64,000 bases of DNA, taken from the NCBI RefSeq assembly GCF_019880305.1, contig NZ_CP082301.1, positions 2,666,001 through 2,730,000 on the forward strand, given 5' to 3'. This DNA is from Streptomyces decoyicus. GTDB taxonomy: Bacteria; Actinomycetota; Actinomycetes; Streptomycetales; Streptomycetaceae. Positions 44,805 to 53,593 of the stretch are shown one piece after another. The position numbers and the translations under genes are program-made. Numbering within the stretch: the first letter of the stretch is position 1; every line of letters begins with the position of its first letter. The notes beneath the pieces are model-generated. The model had not been told where the DNA came from and did no database searches. It saw only the letters and a list, made by a program, of their open reading frames with translations.

Positions 44805-46793
44805 ATGAAACCCAACCTCCCCAAGGCCACCGGGCGACGCCGTACCACCCGTGTGCTCGCCGCCTCGCTCGTGCTGTCCGCGACCACCTTCGGCGTCGCC
44901 GGATGTGACAGTGCCGCCGCCGGGACGCTGGAGGGCAGCCGGCTCGAACTGCCCGTGGCCGGTGGCACGGCCGTCGTCGACACCGCCTCGCTGGCGGTGA
45001 GCGCACACACCGACGACGGGCAGCAGCTGGTGCTGTCCGCGGCGGCCGACGGCGGGCTGGGGGCGCCGGGGCCGGTGACCCGTACGGCCGACGGGGCGCG
45101 CTGGAGCTACCCCGCCAAGGGACTGAAGGTCACGGCGAGTTCGGAGCGCGGGCGGCTGCGGATCAAGATGCGGGCGGACCGCGACGGCTCGGTCAGCTGG
45201 CCGGTGACCGGTACCGACCGCGCCGCCTCCGCCGTCCAGCTGCCGCGCGGTGAGGGCCTGGACATCCCCGTACGGGACGGGTTCTGGAACCGCTCCGCCG
45301 AGAAGGGCGGTCTGGCGGGCGGCAGTGTGGACGTGAGCGGGGAGCTGTCCCTCCCCCTGTGGGGCTACTCCATGGGCCGGGCCGGCGTCAGCTATCTCAC
45401 CCCCACCGACACCGGCACCTCGCTGCGCTTCGCCTCCACCGGGGGCCGGCTGCGCGCCACGGCCGCGCATGCCTTCGACGCCGGGGAGGGCACCCGCGAC
45501 TACGACGTCTCGTTCTCCCTCACCGACGGGAACCCGGTCGCCCCCGCCGCCGACTACCGCTCCTACCTCTCCCAGCACGGCCAACTCGGCAGCCTGCGCA
45601 AGAAGATCCGGAAGAACCCGGCCAACGGCAAACTGCTCGGCGCGTTCCACGCCTATGTGTGGGGAGACGCCCGGACCGTCTCCGGGGTCGACAAGCTGAA
45701 GCAGCTGGGCGTGGACCGGATGTGGCTCGGATACGACTCCGGCCCCGGCCCCATGAACGCGCAGGCGGTGCGGGCCGCCAAGAAGGCGGGCTATCTCGTC
45801 GGGCCGTACGACACCTTCGCCAACGGGCAGGACCCGAAGACCGCCGACAGCCCCACCTCCGTCTGGCCGGGCCGGGTCTATCCCGACTTCTGTGTCCGGA
45901 AGGCCGACGGCACCGCGGAGACGGGCTTCGGCAACCGCGGCTGCTACCTCAGCTCGCGCGCCTTCGAGAGGGCCGAGCCCATCAAGCACTACCTCGCCGA
46001 CCGCACCCGCACGATGGTCGCCAACGGCGCGGACAGCTACTTCCTCGATGTGGATGCCACCGGCGAGCTGTTCCGCGACCACGGCAAGGGACATCAGATG
46101 ACCAAGGCGGGCGACCGCGCGATGCGGCTCGCCCGGATGCAGCGGCTGTCGAAGAACCTGGTCCTCGGCTCGGAGGCCGCGCAGGCGTGGGCCAACAAGG
46201 CGGTGGCCTACAACCACGGCTCGGGCACCCCGGTGGCCGACGGCCTGTGGAAGCTGGAGCGCGACAAGAAGACGTGGGGCGGCTACATGCCGGAGAAGGC
46301 CCCTGGGGCCTTCTTCAAGCCGGTGAAGCTGTCCGCCGAGCTGGCCACGGCCATGTACGACCCCAAGTACCGCGTCCCCCTCTACGAGACCGCCCTGCAC
46401 AGCTCGCTGGTCAACGCCGAGCGCTGGGAGCTGTCGTACGAGAAGCTGCCGGCGCAGAAGACCACCCGGGCGCTGCTCGCGATGCTCTACAACACCCCGC
46501 TGAACTATGTTCTCGACGGGCCGACGATCGCCAAGAACGGGCCCGAGCTGGCCGCGCTGCAGAAGTACTTCTCGCCGCTGCACCGTGCCGCGGGTACCGA
46601 GAAGATGACCTCGTTCCGGTGGCTGACCGGCGACCGTACGGTGCAGCGCACGGTCTTCGGAAACGGCAAGCTGACCGTCACCGCCAACTTCGGCAGCAAG
46701 CCTCAGGCCGGGCTGACGGGCGGCTGTGTCGACGCCAAGCTGTCCGGCGACAAGCAGCCGCGGCGGCTGTGCCCGGCGCAGCTGAGCGGCTGA
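44805..46793 (+). CDS. Secreted lipoprotein glycoside hydrolase (GH101/GH129-related)
   Basis: 662 residues from ATG 44805. Lipobox FGVAGC at about residue 30 (mature Cys), so extracellular and membrane-anchored. After an N-terminal beta-domain (residues 35-240) comes a TIM-barrel region: KLLGAFHAYVWGDARTVSGVDKLKQLGVDRMWLGYDSG, GYLVGPYDTFANGQD, and the acidic active-site candidates in SYFLDVDATGELF and VLGSEAAQAW. A C-terminal beta sandwich follows. GHs of this type release sugars from mucin-like or host glycans. The precise family is by motif memory. No ribosome site is strong. Confidence 0.65.
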   Translation: MKPNLPKATGRRRTTRVLAASLVLSATTFGVAGCDSAAAGTLEGSRLELPVAGGTAVVDTASLAVSAHTDDGQQLVLSAAADGGLGAPGPVTRTADGARWSYPAKGLKVTASSERGRLRIKMRADRDGSVSWPVTGTDRAASAVQLPRGEGLDIPVRDGFWNRSAEKGGLAGGSVDVSGELSLPLWGYSMGRAGVSYLTPTDTGTSLRFASTGGRLRATAAHAFDAGEGTRDYDVSFSLTDGNPVAPAADYRSYLSQHGQLGSLRKKIRKNPANGKLLGAFHAYVWGDARTVSGVDKLKQLGVDRMWLGYDSGPGPMNAQAVRAAKKAGYLVGPYDTFANGQDPKTADSPTSVWPGRVYPDFCVRKADGTAETGFGNRGCYLSSRAFERAEPIKHYLADRTRTMVANGADSYFLDVDATGELFRDHGKGHQMTKAGDRAMRLARMQRLSKNLVLGSEAAQAWANKAVAYNHGSGTPVADGLWKLERDKKTWGGYMPEKAPGAFFKPVKLSAELATAMYDPKYRVPLYETALHSSLVNAERWELSYEKLPAQKTTRALLAMLYNTPLNYVLDGPTIAKNGPELAALQKYFSPLHRAAGTEKMTSFRWLTGDRTVQRTVFGNGKLTVTANFGSKPQAGLTGGCVDAKLSGDKQPRRLCPAQLSG

Positions 46794-46803
46794 TCAGCCG
46801 GTG

Positions 46804-46830
46804 GGCGGCCGCCCTCACACGGCGGCCGCC
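46804..46830. terminator. GGCGGCCGCC repeat hairpin after the glycoside hydrolase
   Basis: GGCGGCCGCC-CTCACAC-GGCGGCCGCC is a 10-bp perfect stem 11 bp after the stop codon. The same words recur to about 46880. Confidence 0.65.
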
Positions 46831-46898
46831 CTCACCCATCGGCTCTCCCCACACGCCGGCCGCCCTCACACGGCGGCCCACCCGCCACTGAGGGCAGC

Positions 46899-46936
46899 GT
46901 TCCGCACGGGAAACAGAGCAGATGCGGGCGGGTAAC
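46899..46936. promoter_or_regulatory. GlnR-box-like site upstream of nirB
   Basis: Four 5-mers with exact 6-bp spacing: GTTCC (46899), GAAAC (46910), GATGC (46921), GTAAC (46932), fitting the gTnAC-n6-GaAAC-n6-gTnAC-n6-GaAAC pattern with two weak elements. It ends 23 bp before the ATG. GlnR control of nirBD is well known in Streptomyces. Confidence 0.6.
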
Positions 46937-46959
46937 AGCCGGACCGCAGGCTGACGGAC

Positions 46960-49617
46960 ATGACCTCGATGCCGCCGCACCCCGATGCCACGCCGGACGC
47001 CGCCCCCGGCACCCCCACCCTTGTCCTCATCGGCCACGGCATGGTCGGCCAGCGCTTCCTGGAGGAGCTGGCCGACCGCGGTGTCACCGGGCGGGCGCGG
47101 GTGGTCGTGCTGTGCGAGGAGCCCCGCCCTGCCTACGACCGCGTCCAGCTGACGTCGTACTTCGCCGGACGCACCCCGGACGACCTCAGTCTGGTCGATC
47201 CGGACTTCATGGCCCGGCACGGCATCGAACTGCACCTCGGCGACCCCGCCACGGCCGTCGACCGCACCACCCGCACGGTCACCGCCCGCTCCGGCCTGAC
47301 CGTCCGCTACGACGCCCTGGTGCTGGCCACCGGCTCCTACCCGTTCGTGCCGCCGGTGCCCGGTAAGGACAGCGCGGGCTGCTTCGTCTACCGCACCATC
47401 GAGGACCTGCTCGCCATCGAGGAGTACGCGAAGAACGCCCGCACCGGTGTGGTGGTCGGCGGCGGACTGCTCGGCCTGGAGGCGGCCGGTGCGCTCAAGG
47501 GGCTCGGACTGCGCACCCACATCGTGGAGTTCAGCCCGCGGCTGATGGCCCTCCAGGTCGACGAGGGCGGCGGCCAGGCGCTGCGCCGTACCGTCGCGGG
47601 GATGGGCCTGGAGGTGCACACGGGCGTCGGCGGCAAGGAGATCGTCGCGGACGGCGCGGGCGCGGTCACCGCCATGGGCCTGTCCGACGACTCCCGTATC
47701 GACACCGACCTGGTCGTCTTCTCGGCCGGTGTCCGCCCCCGTGACCAGCTCGCCCGGGACTGCGGGCTGCCGGTCGGCGAGCGGGGCGGCATCGTCGTCG
47801 ACGAGCAGTGCCGCACCGATGACCCGGCCGTATACGCGATCGGCGAGTGCGCACTGGCCGCGGACGGCCGGGTCTACGGGCTGGTCGCGCCGGGCTACGA
47901 CATGGCCCGGGTGGCGGCCGGCACCATCGACGGGCAGCTCGGCGGCGACGCCGGGGCGCTCACCGGCTTCTCGGGCGCGGACCTGTCGACCAAGCTGAAG
48001 CTGCTCGGCGTGGACGTCGCCTCCTTCGGGGACGCACACGGCACCACCGACGGCGCTCTCGACGTCGTCTACTCCGACTCCCGCAGCGGCGTCTACAAGA
48101 AGCTGGTGATCGGCGCCTCGGGCGAGCTGCTGGGCGGGGTACTGGTCGGCGACGCCGAAGCGTACGGCATGCTGCGCCCGCTGACCGGCACCGTTCCGCC
48201 GCTGGCGCCCGAGCAGCTGGTGCTGCCCGCCGGGGTCGCGGCCGACGGCGGCGGCGCGCTCGGCCCGTCCGCGCTTCCGGACAGTGCGGTGCTGTGCAAC
48301 TGCCACAACGTGACCAAGGGGACGGTACGGGCCGCGGTCACCGAGCACTCCTGCGGCACCCTCCCCGAGATCAAGAAGTGCACCAAGGCCGGGACCGGCT
48401 GCGGAAGCTGCGTCAAATCGCTGACCGCCGTGATGAACGACGAGCTGGCGGCGTCCGGCGCCGTCGTCGACACCGGTCTGTGCGGCTGCTTCCCGCACAC
48501 CCGCGCCGAGCTGTACGAGATCGTCCGTACGCTGCGGCTGACGACCTTCGCCGCGCTGCTGGACTCGCACGGCCGCCCGGAGGCCCGTAACGGCGACGGC
48601 TGCGAGGTCTGCAAGCCCACGGTCGGCTCGATCATCGCCTCCCTCGCACCCAGCGTCGGCGCCGGCGGCTACGTCCTGGACGGTGAGCAGGCCGCCCTCC
48701 AGGACACCAACGACCACTTCCTCGCCAACCTCCAGCGCAACGGCTCGTACTCGATCGTGCCGCGCATCCCCGGCGGGGAGATCACCCCGGAGAAGCTGAT
48801 CGTGATCGGCGAGGTGGCCCGCGACTTCGGCCTCTACACCAAAATCACCGGCGGTCAGCGGATCGACCTCTTCGGCGCCCGGGTCGACCAACTCCCCGCG
48901 GTGTGGGGACGGTTGGTGGAGGCCGGGTTCGAGTCGGGCCATGCGTACGGCAAGGCGCTGCGCACCGTGAAGTCGTGCGTCGGCCAGACCTGGTGCCGCT
49001 ACGGCGTCCAGGACTCGGTCCGTATGGCCATCGAACTGGAGCTGCGCTACCGGGGCCTGCGCTCCCCGCACAAGCTGAAGTCCGCGGTCTCCGGGTGCGC
49101 GAGGGAGTGCGCGGAGGCCCGCGGCAAGGACTTCGGCATCATCGCCACCTCCAACGGCTGGAACCTGTACGTGGGCGGAAACGGCGGCGCCGATCCGCGC
49201 CACGCCGACCTGCTCGCCCAGGACTTGAGCGACGCCGAGCTGATCCGCCTGATCGACCGCTTCCTGATGTTCTACATCCGCACCGCCGACCGGCTGGAGC
49301 GCACCTCCGCCTGGCTGGAGCGGATCGAGGGCGGCCTCGACCACGTGCGGGACGTCGTCGTCCATGACTCCCTGGGGCTGTGCGACGAGCTGGAGGCCCT
49401 GATGGCCGCCCATGTCACCCACTACCGCGACGAGTGGGCCGAGACCCTCGCCGACCCCGAACGGCTGGCCCGCTTCGTCTCCTTCGTCAACGCGCCCGAC
49501 GCGCCGGACCCGTCCGTGCGCTTCGTACCCGAGCGCGACCAGGTCAAGCCGGATCTCACACTGCTGGCCGGGCCGACACTGCCCGTTCGCACACTGGAAG
49601 GGACCTCTGTCCGATGA
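46960..49617 (+). CDS. nirB: Assimilatory NADH nitrite reductase large subunit
   Basis: 885 residues. FAD/NAD domains (LIGHGMVGQRFLEELADRGVTGRARVVVL, GVVVGGGLLGLEAAGALKGLGLR), BFD-like [2Fe-2S] Cys (VLCNCHNVTKGTV, CTKAGTGCGSCVK) and the siroheme-4Fe4S C-terminal half with CVGQTWCRYG and SGCARECAEARGKDFGIIATSNGWNLYVGGNGGA. It reduces nitrite to ammonium in the cytoplasm. The nirD gene overlaps its stop by 4 bp. The GlnR-box-like site lies upstream. Confidence 0.95.
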   Translation: MTSMPPHPDATPDAAPGTPTLVLIGHGMVGQRFLEELADRGVTGRARVVVLCEEPRPAYDRVQLTSYFAGRTPDDLSLVDPDFMARHGIELHLGDPATAVDRTTRTVTARSGLTVRYDALVLATGSYPFVPPVPGKDSAGCFVYRTIEDLLAIEEYAKNARTGVVVGGGLLGLEAAGALKGLGLRTHIVEFSPRLMALQVDEGGGQALRRTVAGMGLEVHTGVGGKEIVADGAGAVTAMGLSDDSRIDTDLVVFSAGVRPRDQLARDCGLPVGERGGIVVDEQCRTDDPAVYAIGECALAADGRVYGLVAPGYDMARVAAGTIDGQLGGDAGALTGFSGADLSTKLKLLGVDVASFGDAHGTTDGALDVVYSDSRSGVYKKLVIGASGELLGGVLVGDAEAYGMLRPLTGTVPPLAPEQLVLPAGVAADGGGALGPSALPDSAVLCNCHNVTKGTVRAAVTEHSCGTLPEIKKCTKAGTGCGSCVKSLTAVMNDELAASGAVVDTGLCGCFPHTRAELYEIVRTLRLTTFAALLDSHGRPEARNGDGCEVCKPTVGSIIASLAPSVGAGGYVLDGEQAALQDTNDHFLANLQRNGSYSIVPRIPGGEITPEKLIVIGEVARDFGLYTKITGGQRIDLFGARVDQLPAVWGRLVEAGFESGHAYGKALRTVKSCVGQTWCRYGVQDSVRMAIELELRYRGLRSPHKLKSAVSGCARECAEARGKDFGIIATSNGWNLYVGGNGGADPRHADLLAQDLSDAELIRLIDRFLMFYIRTADRLERTSAWLERIEGGLDHVRDVVVHDSLGLCDELEALMAAHVTHYRDEWAETLADPERLARFVSFVNAPDAPDPSVRFVPERDQVKPDLTLLAGPTLPVRTLEGTSVR

Positions 49618-50009
49618 CCACTGCCACCGCACCGCTCACCCTCCCCGAGGACGTCGCCACGGCCGCCACGGTCGAGATCCGCTGCCCGCAGCAGGGCTGG
49701 GTCGCCGTCTGCACGCTGGACGACCTCACCCCGGGGCGCGGGGTCGCCGCCCTCCTCCCGGACGGCAGCCAGGCCGCCCTGTTCGTCGACCGCGCCGGCC
49801 AGGCGTACGCCATCGCCAACCGCGACCCGTTCACCGGAGCCCAGGTCCTCTCCCGGGGCCTCACCGGCTCGGCCGACGGCCGTACGTTCGTGGCATCACC
49901 GCTGCTCAAGCAGCGTTTCGACCTGTCGTCGGGGGACTGTCTGGACGATCCGTCGATCTCGGTGACGACCTATGGCGTACGGACGACGGGCGGGGGGCGC
50001 GACTGCTGA
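49614..50009 (+). CDS. nirD: Nitrite reductase small subunit
   Basis: 131 residues from ATG 49614, coupled to nirB through ATGA. Rieske-like fold without the iron ligands (EIRCPQQGWVAVCTLDDLTPGRGVAALLPDGSQAALFVDR, YAIANRDPFTGAQVLSRG, FVASPLLKQRFDLSSGDCLDDP), the normal NirD form. Stabilises or serves NirB. Confidence 0.94.
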   Translation: MTTATAPLTLPEDVATAATVEIRCPQQGWVAVCTLDDLTPGRGVAALLPDGSQAALFVDRAGQAYAIANRDPFTGAQVLSRGLTGSADGRTFVASPLLKQRFDLSSGDCLDDPSISVTTYGVRTTGGGRDC

Positions 50010-50113
50010 CCCGCCGCCGGGCGACTGCTGATCCGGCGCCGGGCGGCTGCTGCCCAGCATGTGCTGCCGACTGCTGGCTGCCGGCTGCTGGCTGCTGCGC
50101 CTGAAGGCGAAGT

Positions 50114-50169
50114 GCAACCCATTGGTTGCGCCTCCTGTGCCCTACGTGCAACCATGAGGTAGCACGTAG
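50114..50169. promoter_or_regulatory. Two inverted repeats upstream of the SRPBCC-ArsR operon
   Basis: GCAACC-N4-GGTTGC at 50114-50129 and CTACGTGC-N12-GCACGTAG at 50142-50169. The second contains CAACCATGAGGTAG, which partly repeats the first. They are 45-100 bp upstream of the first start codon, good operator candidates for the ArsR protein encoded in the operon. Upstream (50010-50110) is a run of GCTGCTG words. Confidence 0.6.
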
Positions 50170-50213
50170 GGCATGAGCATCAGCCGGATCAGGATCGGCA
50201 GGAGGATCACCCC

Positions 50214-50723
50214 ATGAGCACTGACGGCAATAGCAATCAGGGCAACGACAGCAGCAAGGGTGCGGGCGACACCAAGGACCGCATCGAGCGGGAGATCAGC
50301 ATCGCCGCGCCCGTGGAGCGGGTCTGGGCCGTGCTCACCGAGCCGGAGCACGTCGGCTCGTGGTTCGGCCAGGGCGAGCCGACGCCGGTCGACCTGCGGG
50401 CGGGCGGCATCATGGAGCTCGACCACGGCGAGTACGGCCAGTTCCCGACCAAAATCGTGAAGGTGGACCCGCCGCACCACTTCTCGTACCGCTGGGCCAG
50501 CGCGTACCCCGGTGACGTGGCGGTCGAGGGCAACTCCACCCTCGTCGAATTCACCCTCACCCCGGAGGGCGACGGCACCCGTCTGCGCGTCGTGGAGAGC
50601 GGATTCACCGGTCTCGTCATCCCCGAGGAGCGGAGGAAGACCGCCGGGTACGAGAGCCACTCCGAAGGCTGGTCCGGCCAGGTGGAGAACATCCGGCGGT
50701 ACACGGAGCAGCTCGCGGCATGA
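50214..50723 (+). CDS. SRPBCC/AHSA1-domain protein
   Basis: 169 residues from ATG 50214, GGAGGA upstream. The AHSA1-like fold begins after a disordered 20-residue head: IEREISIAAPVERVWAVLTEPEHVGSWFGQGEPTPVDLRAGGIMELDHGEYGQFPTKIVKVDPPHHFSYRW, with the C-terminal helix SEGWSGQVENIRRYTEQL. A lipid/ligand-binding cavity protein. Coupled (ATGA) to the ArsR gene, the standard SRPBCC-ArsR pair of unknown ligand. Confidence 0.88.
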   Translation: MSTDGNSNQGNDSSKGAGDTKDRIEREISIAAPVERVWAVLTEPEHVGSWFGQGEPTPVDLRAGGIMELDHGEYGQFPTKIVKVDPPHHFSYRWASAYPGDVAVEGNSTLVEFTLTPEGDGTRLRVVESGFTGLVIPEERRKTAGYESHSEGWSGQVENIRRYTEQLAA

Positions 50724-51166
50724 GGAGGGCTGGAGGAGCGGACGTGGGCGGGGGCACGGGCCGGCGCGAGGGCCGGGACGGGGGCGGGGACGGGAACGCT
50801 GGTCCGGGCTCGGGCGCGGGCTCGGGCGCGAATGCCGGTGCGGGCGTGGGCGCGGACGCCGTGGCGGAGGTGTTCTCCGCGCTGGCGGACCCGACCCGCC
50901 GCCGGATACTCGACGCCCTCGCCGCGCACGGCGAGGCGACCGCCACGGTCCTGGCGGCCGAACTACCGGTCAGCCGCCAGGCCATCGTCAAACACCTGGG
51001 GGTCCTCGACCGGGCCGGTCTGGTCGCCGGCCACCGGGAGGGCCGGGAGGCGCGCTACCGGGTCATTCCGGAGCGGCTCGGGGTCACCGCCCGGTGGATG
51101 GACCGGGTGGCCGCCGCGTGGGACACCCGTCTCTCGGCGATCAAGCGCCTCGCCGAGGGCGAGTGA
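50720..51166 (+). CDS. ArsR-family regulator with Gly-rich N-terminal extension
   Basis: 148 residues. Residues 1-46 are almost only Gly, Ala, Asp and Arg. Residues 47-148 are the ArsR winged helix: [71 protein letters not shown]. No metal-binding Cys, so a non-metal member. Last gene of the SRPBCC-ArsR operon and probably its repressor. The extension is encoded by repetitive G/C-rich DNA; a later start is possible but the ATGA overlap favours this one. Confidence 0.87.
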   Translation: MRRAGGADVGGGTGRREGRDGGGDGNAGPGSGAGSGANAGAGVGADAVAEVFSALADPTRRRILDALAAHGEATATVLAAELPVSRQAIVKHLGVLDRAGLVAGHREGREARYRVIPERLGVTARWMDRVAAAWDTRLSAIKRLAEGE

Positions 51167-51296
51167 CCTCGCGTCCGACGGACGTTCACCGGGCGAGCTG
51201 TTCCGGCCACCGCCCGGCCGCCGCCCGTCCCTTCCCCTCCGGCCCCGGCCTCCCCACCCACGTACTCTGGTCGCCCCCCTACGGAGGAGCACAGGC

Positions 51297-52241
51297 GTGA
51301 CCCGGTGGAACACCAGCCACATCCCCGACCAGACCGGCCGCTCGGCAGTCGTCACAGGCGCCAACAGCGGCCTCGGCTACGCCACCGCACGCGAACTGGC
51401 CCGCCATGGCGCCCGCGTGCTGCTGGCCTGCCGCGACGAGGCCCGGGGCCGCGCCGCCCTGGACCGGCTGCGGTCCGAAGTCCCCACGGCGGAGGCCGAG
51501 TTCCGGCGGCTCGACCTGGCCGATCTGTCCTCCGTACGGGACTTCGCCGCCACCCTCGACGATTTCGACGGCGACCGCCTCGACCTGCTCATCAACAACG
51601 CGGGCGTGATGGCGCTGCCGTACCGCACCACCGCCGACGGCTTCGAGATGCAGTTCGGCACCAACCACCTCGGCCACTTCGCGCTGACCGGGCTGCTGCT
51701 GCCCAAGCTCCTCGCCACGCCCGGCGCCCGGGTCGTCACCGTCTCCAGCATGATGCACGCCCTCGCCGACCTCGATCACACCGATCTCAACAGCGTGCGG
51801 TCCTACCGCCGCTGGATCGCGTACGGCCGATCCAAGAGCGCCAATCTGCTCTTCGTCCACGAGCTGACCCGGCGGCTGGCCGCGGCCGGCTCACAGGTCG
51901 TCGCGGCCGCCGCACACCCCGGATACGCCTCCACCAATCTGATGACCGCGGGCGTCCGGATGGAGGGCCGCACCTCCACCGAGCGGATCATCGACCTCGG
52001 CACCCGCCTCATCGCCCAGTCCCCGGACGGCGGCGCCCTGGGCATCCTCTGCGCGGCCACCGCCCCGCACATGCGGCCGGACTCCTTCATCGGCCCGCGC
52101 AACGGCCTGCGCGGCGCCCCCGTCCAGTCCTTCCGCGCCCCCTGGACCAAGAAGGACGCCAACGGCGAGCGCCTGTGGGCGGCCTCGGAAGAGCTCACCG
52201 GCGTCCGCTACGACTTCTCACGGCCGGCGTCGGCGCTCTGA
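51297..52241 (+). CDS. Short-chain dehydrogenase/reductase
   Basis: 314 residues from GTG 51297 with GGAGGAGC upstream. SDR features: cofactor site [52 protein letters not shown], catalytic Ser (VTVSSMMH) and [11 protein letters not shown] (YxxSK variant of YxxxK: Tyr and Lys are both present). Of the retinol-dehydrogenase/oxidoreductase-like class. Substrate unknown. Precedes a wrecked permease gene by 158 bp. Confidence 0.88.
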   Translation: MTRWNTSHIPDQTGRSAVVTGANSGLGYATARELARHGARVLLACRDEARGRAALDRLRSEVPTAEAEFRRLDLADLSSVRDFAATLDDFDGDRLDLLINNAGVMALPYRTTADGFEMQFGTNHLGHFALTGLLLPKLLATPGARVVTVSSMMHALADLDHTDLNSVRSYRRWIAYGRSKSANLLFVHELTRRLAAAGSQVVAAAAHPGYASTNLMTAGVRMEGRTSTERIIDLGTRLIAQSPDGGALGILCAATAPHMRPDSFIGPRNGLRGAPVQSFRAPWTKKDANGERLWAASEELTGVRYDFSRPASAL

Positions 52242-52399
52242 CCTGCATCGGGAAGGGGAGTTGGCCGCTCCCTGCGTCAAGAACCCGTGAAGAACACACC
52301 GCCGCCCGCCAAGGGGCCGCCAAGGCCCGCTGACGGCGGCCGTCGTGCCCCGCACGCTGAGCTGGTCCAGCACGGTGTGGCACGGAGGTACGACGACAG

Positions 52400-53557
52400 A
52401 TGTCGATGGTTTCCCAGCCCGCCGGCCGGCCCGAGGAACCGCCGGATACCGCTGCCGGCGCCGTCACCACCCAACCGAACGGCACGGGCACGGGCATCGG
52501 GTCGGGCACCGCGACGGGCCAGGGGCCGCACCACGGGTCGGGCGACGGGCGGCCTGGCCACGGGTCGGGCGACGGGCGGCCGGGCCACGGGTCGGGCGAC
52601 GGGCGGCCTGGCCACGGCTTGGGCGCCGGGCGGCCTGGCCACGGCTTGGGCGCCGGGCGGCCTGGCCACGGCTTGGGCGACGGGCGGCCTGGCCACGGCT
52701 TGGGCGCCGGGCGGCCGGGCCACGGCTCGGGCCAGGATCCGGCCCACGGCTCGGGAGACACCACCGCCCACGGCTCCGCCGGCGCCACGGCTTCCGCTTC
52801 CGCTTCCGCTTCCGCATCTACATCCACTGCCGCATCTACATCCGACTCCGCATCCGATGCCCGCCACCGTCTCACCGCCCTCCAGGGCCTGGCCGCCCTC
52901 TCGCTCGACGCCATGGCGCCCCCGGCGTAGCGGCCCTGACCTCGGCGTTCCCAGCGCTCTACGACGACCGGGCGGAGCTCTGCCCGGCGGTGCTGCTGCG
53001 AGGTCGCCTGGCTCATCGTGGTCGCCCTGCCGCTGCTGGTCCCCATCTTCGAAGCCGTTCACCGCGCCTACGCCCGTATCGGCGAGCGCCTCGGCCTGGG
53101 CCGCTTCCCCGAGCCCCCGCACCGCGCCCGCTCCCTGGTCGTCGTCCCCGTGTCGTACCTCTCCCGGCTGACCTGCGAAGCCCTGACCGCGGCAGTGTCG
53201 CTGGGCGATGAGGTGGTGGCCGTCACCGTCACCCACGACGCCCCCGAGGGCCGCCCGGCCGCCGAGGCCCTGCGCCGCGACTGGGAGTTGTGGAACCCCG
53301 GCGTGGAACTCCTCGAACTGCCCTCCGCCACCCGCTCCGTCGGCCGCCCCGTCGCCGCGTATGTCAGCGACCTCACCACCCGCCGGCCCGGCACCCGCAT
53401 CACCGTCCTGATCCCGGAGGCCAAACCCGCCCGCCTCCGGCAGCGTCTGCTACAGAACCAGCGCGGCGGGATCGTCGCCCACGCGGTCCGCCGGGAGACC
53501 GACGCGGTCGTCTGCCGGCTGCGGTTCCGGCTGGAGGCGGACGCCCGCATGTGGTGA
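52400..53557 (+). pseudogene. Broken APC-superfamily permease gene
   Basis: Three homologous pieces in two frames. Frame 2: RHRLTALQGLAALSLDAMA near 52860-52920, the N-terminus of a Streptomyces APC permease, then a stop at 52928-52930. Frame 1 from 52924: GVAALTSAFPALYDDRAELC, a segment that lies about 100 residues further on in intact homologues. Frame 2 from 53000: EVAWLIVVALPLLVPIFEAVHRAYARI, the last membrane helix, then the cytoplasmic tail LVVVPVSYLSRLTCEALTAAVSLGDEVVAVTV down to 53557. Most membrane helices are deleted. A separate small protein from GTG 53018 (179 residues) is possible but has no ribosome site. The N-terminal part carries the 27-bp repeats. Confidence 0.75.
52531..52733. 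repeat. 27-bp minisatellite, 7 copies plus a partial
   Basis: Units begin at 52531 and every 27 bp to 52693, with a partial at 52720. Unit CCACGGSTYGGGCGMCGGGC plus GGCCTGG; on the plus strand it encodes nine residues (HGSGDGRPG-type) in the head of the broken permease. Copies fall into a GGTCGGGCGA type and a GCTTGGGCGC type. Confidence 0.93.
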
Positions 53558-53593
53558 CGCTTCCTTGTCGGTGGTGCGCTCTACCGTGAGGCC

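Noticed and set aside
53018..53557. 179-residue stand-alone gene in the permease remnant
   Set aside because: Its sequence is the last helix and tail of an APC permease and it lacks a ribosome site, so it is better read as part of the pseudogene.
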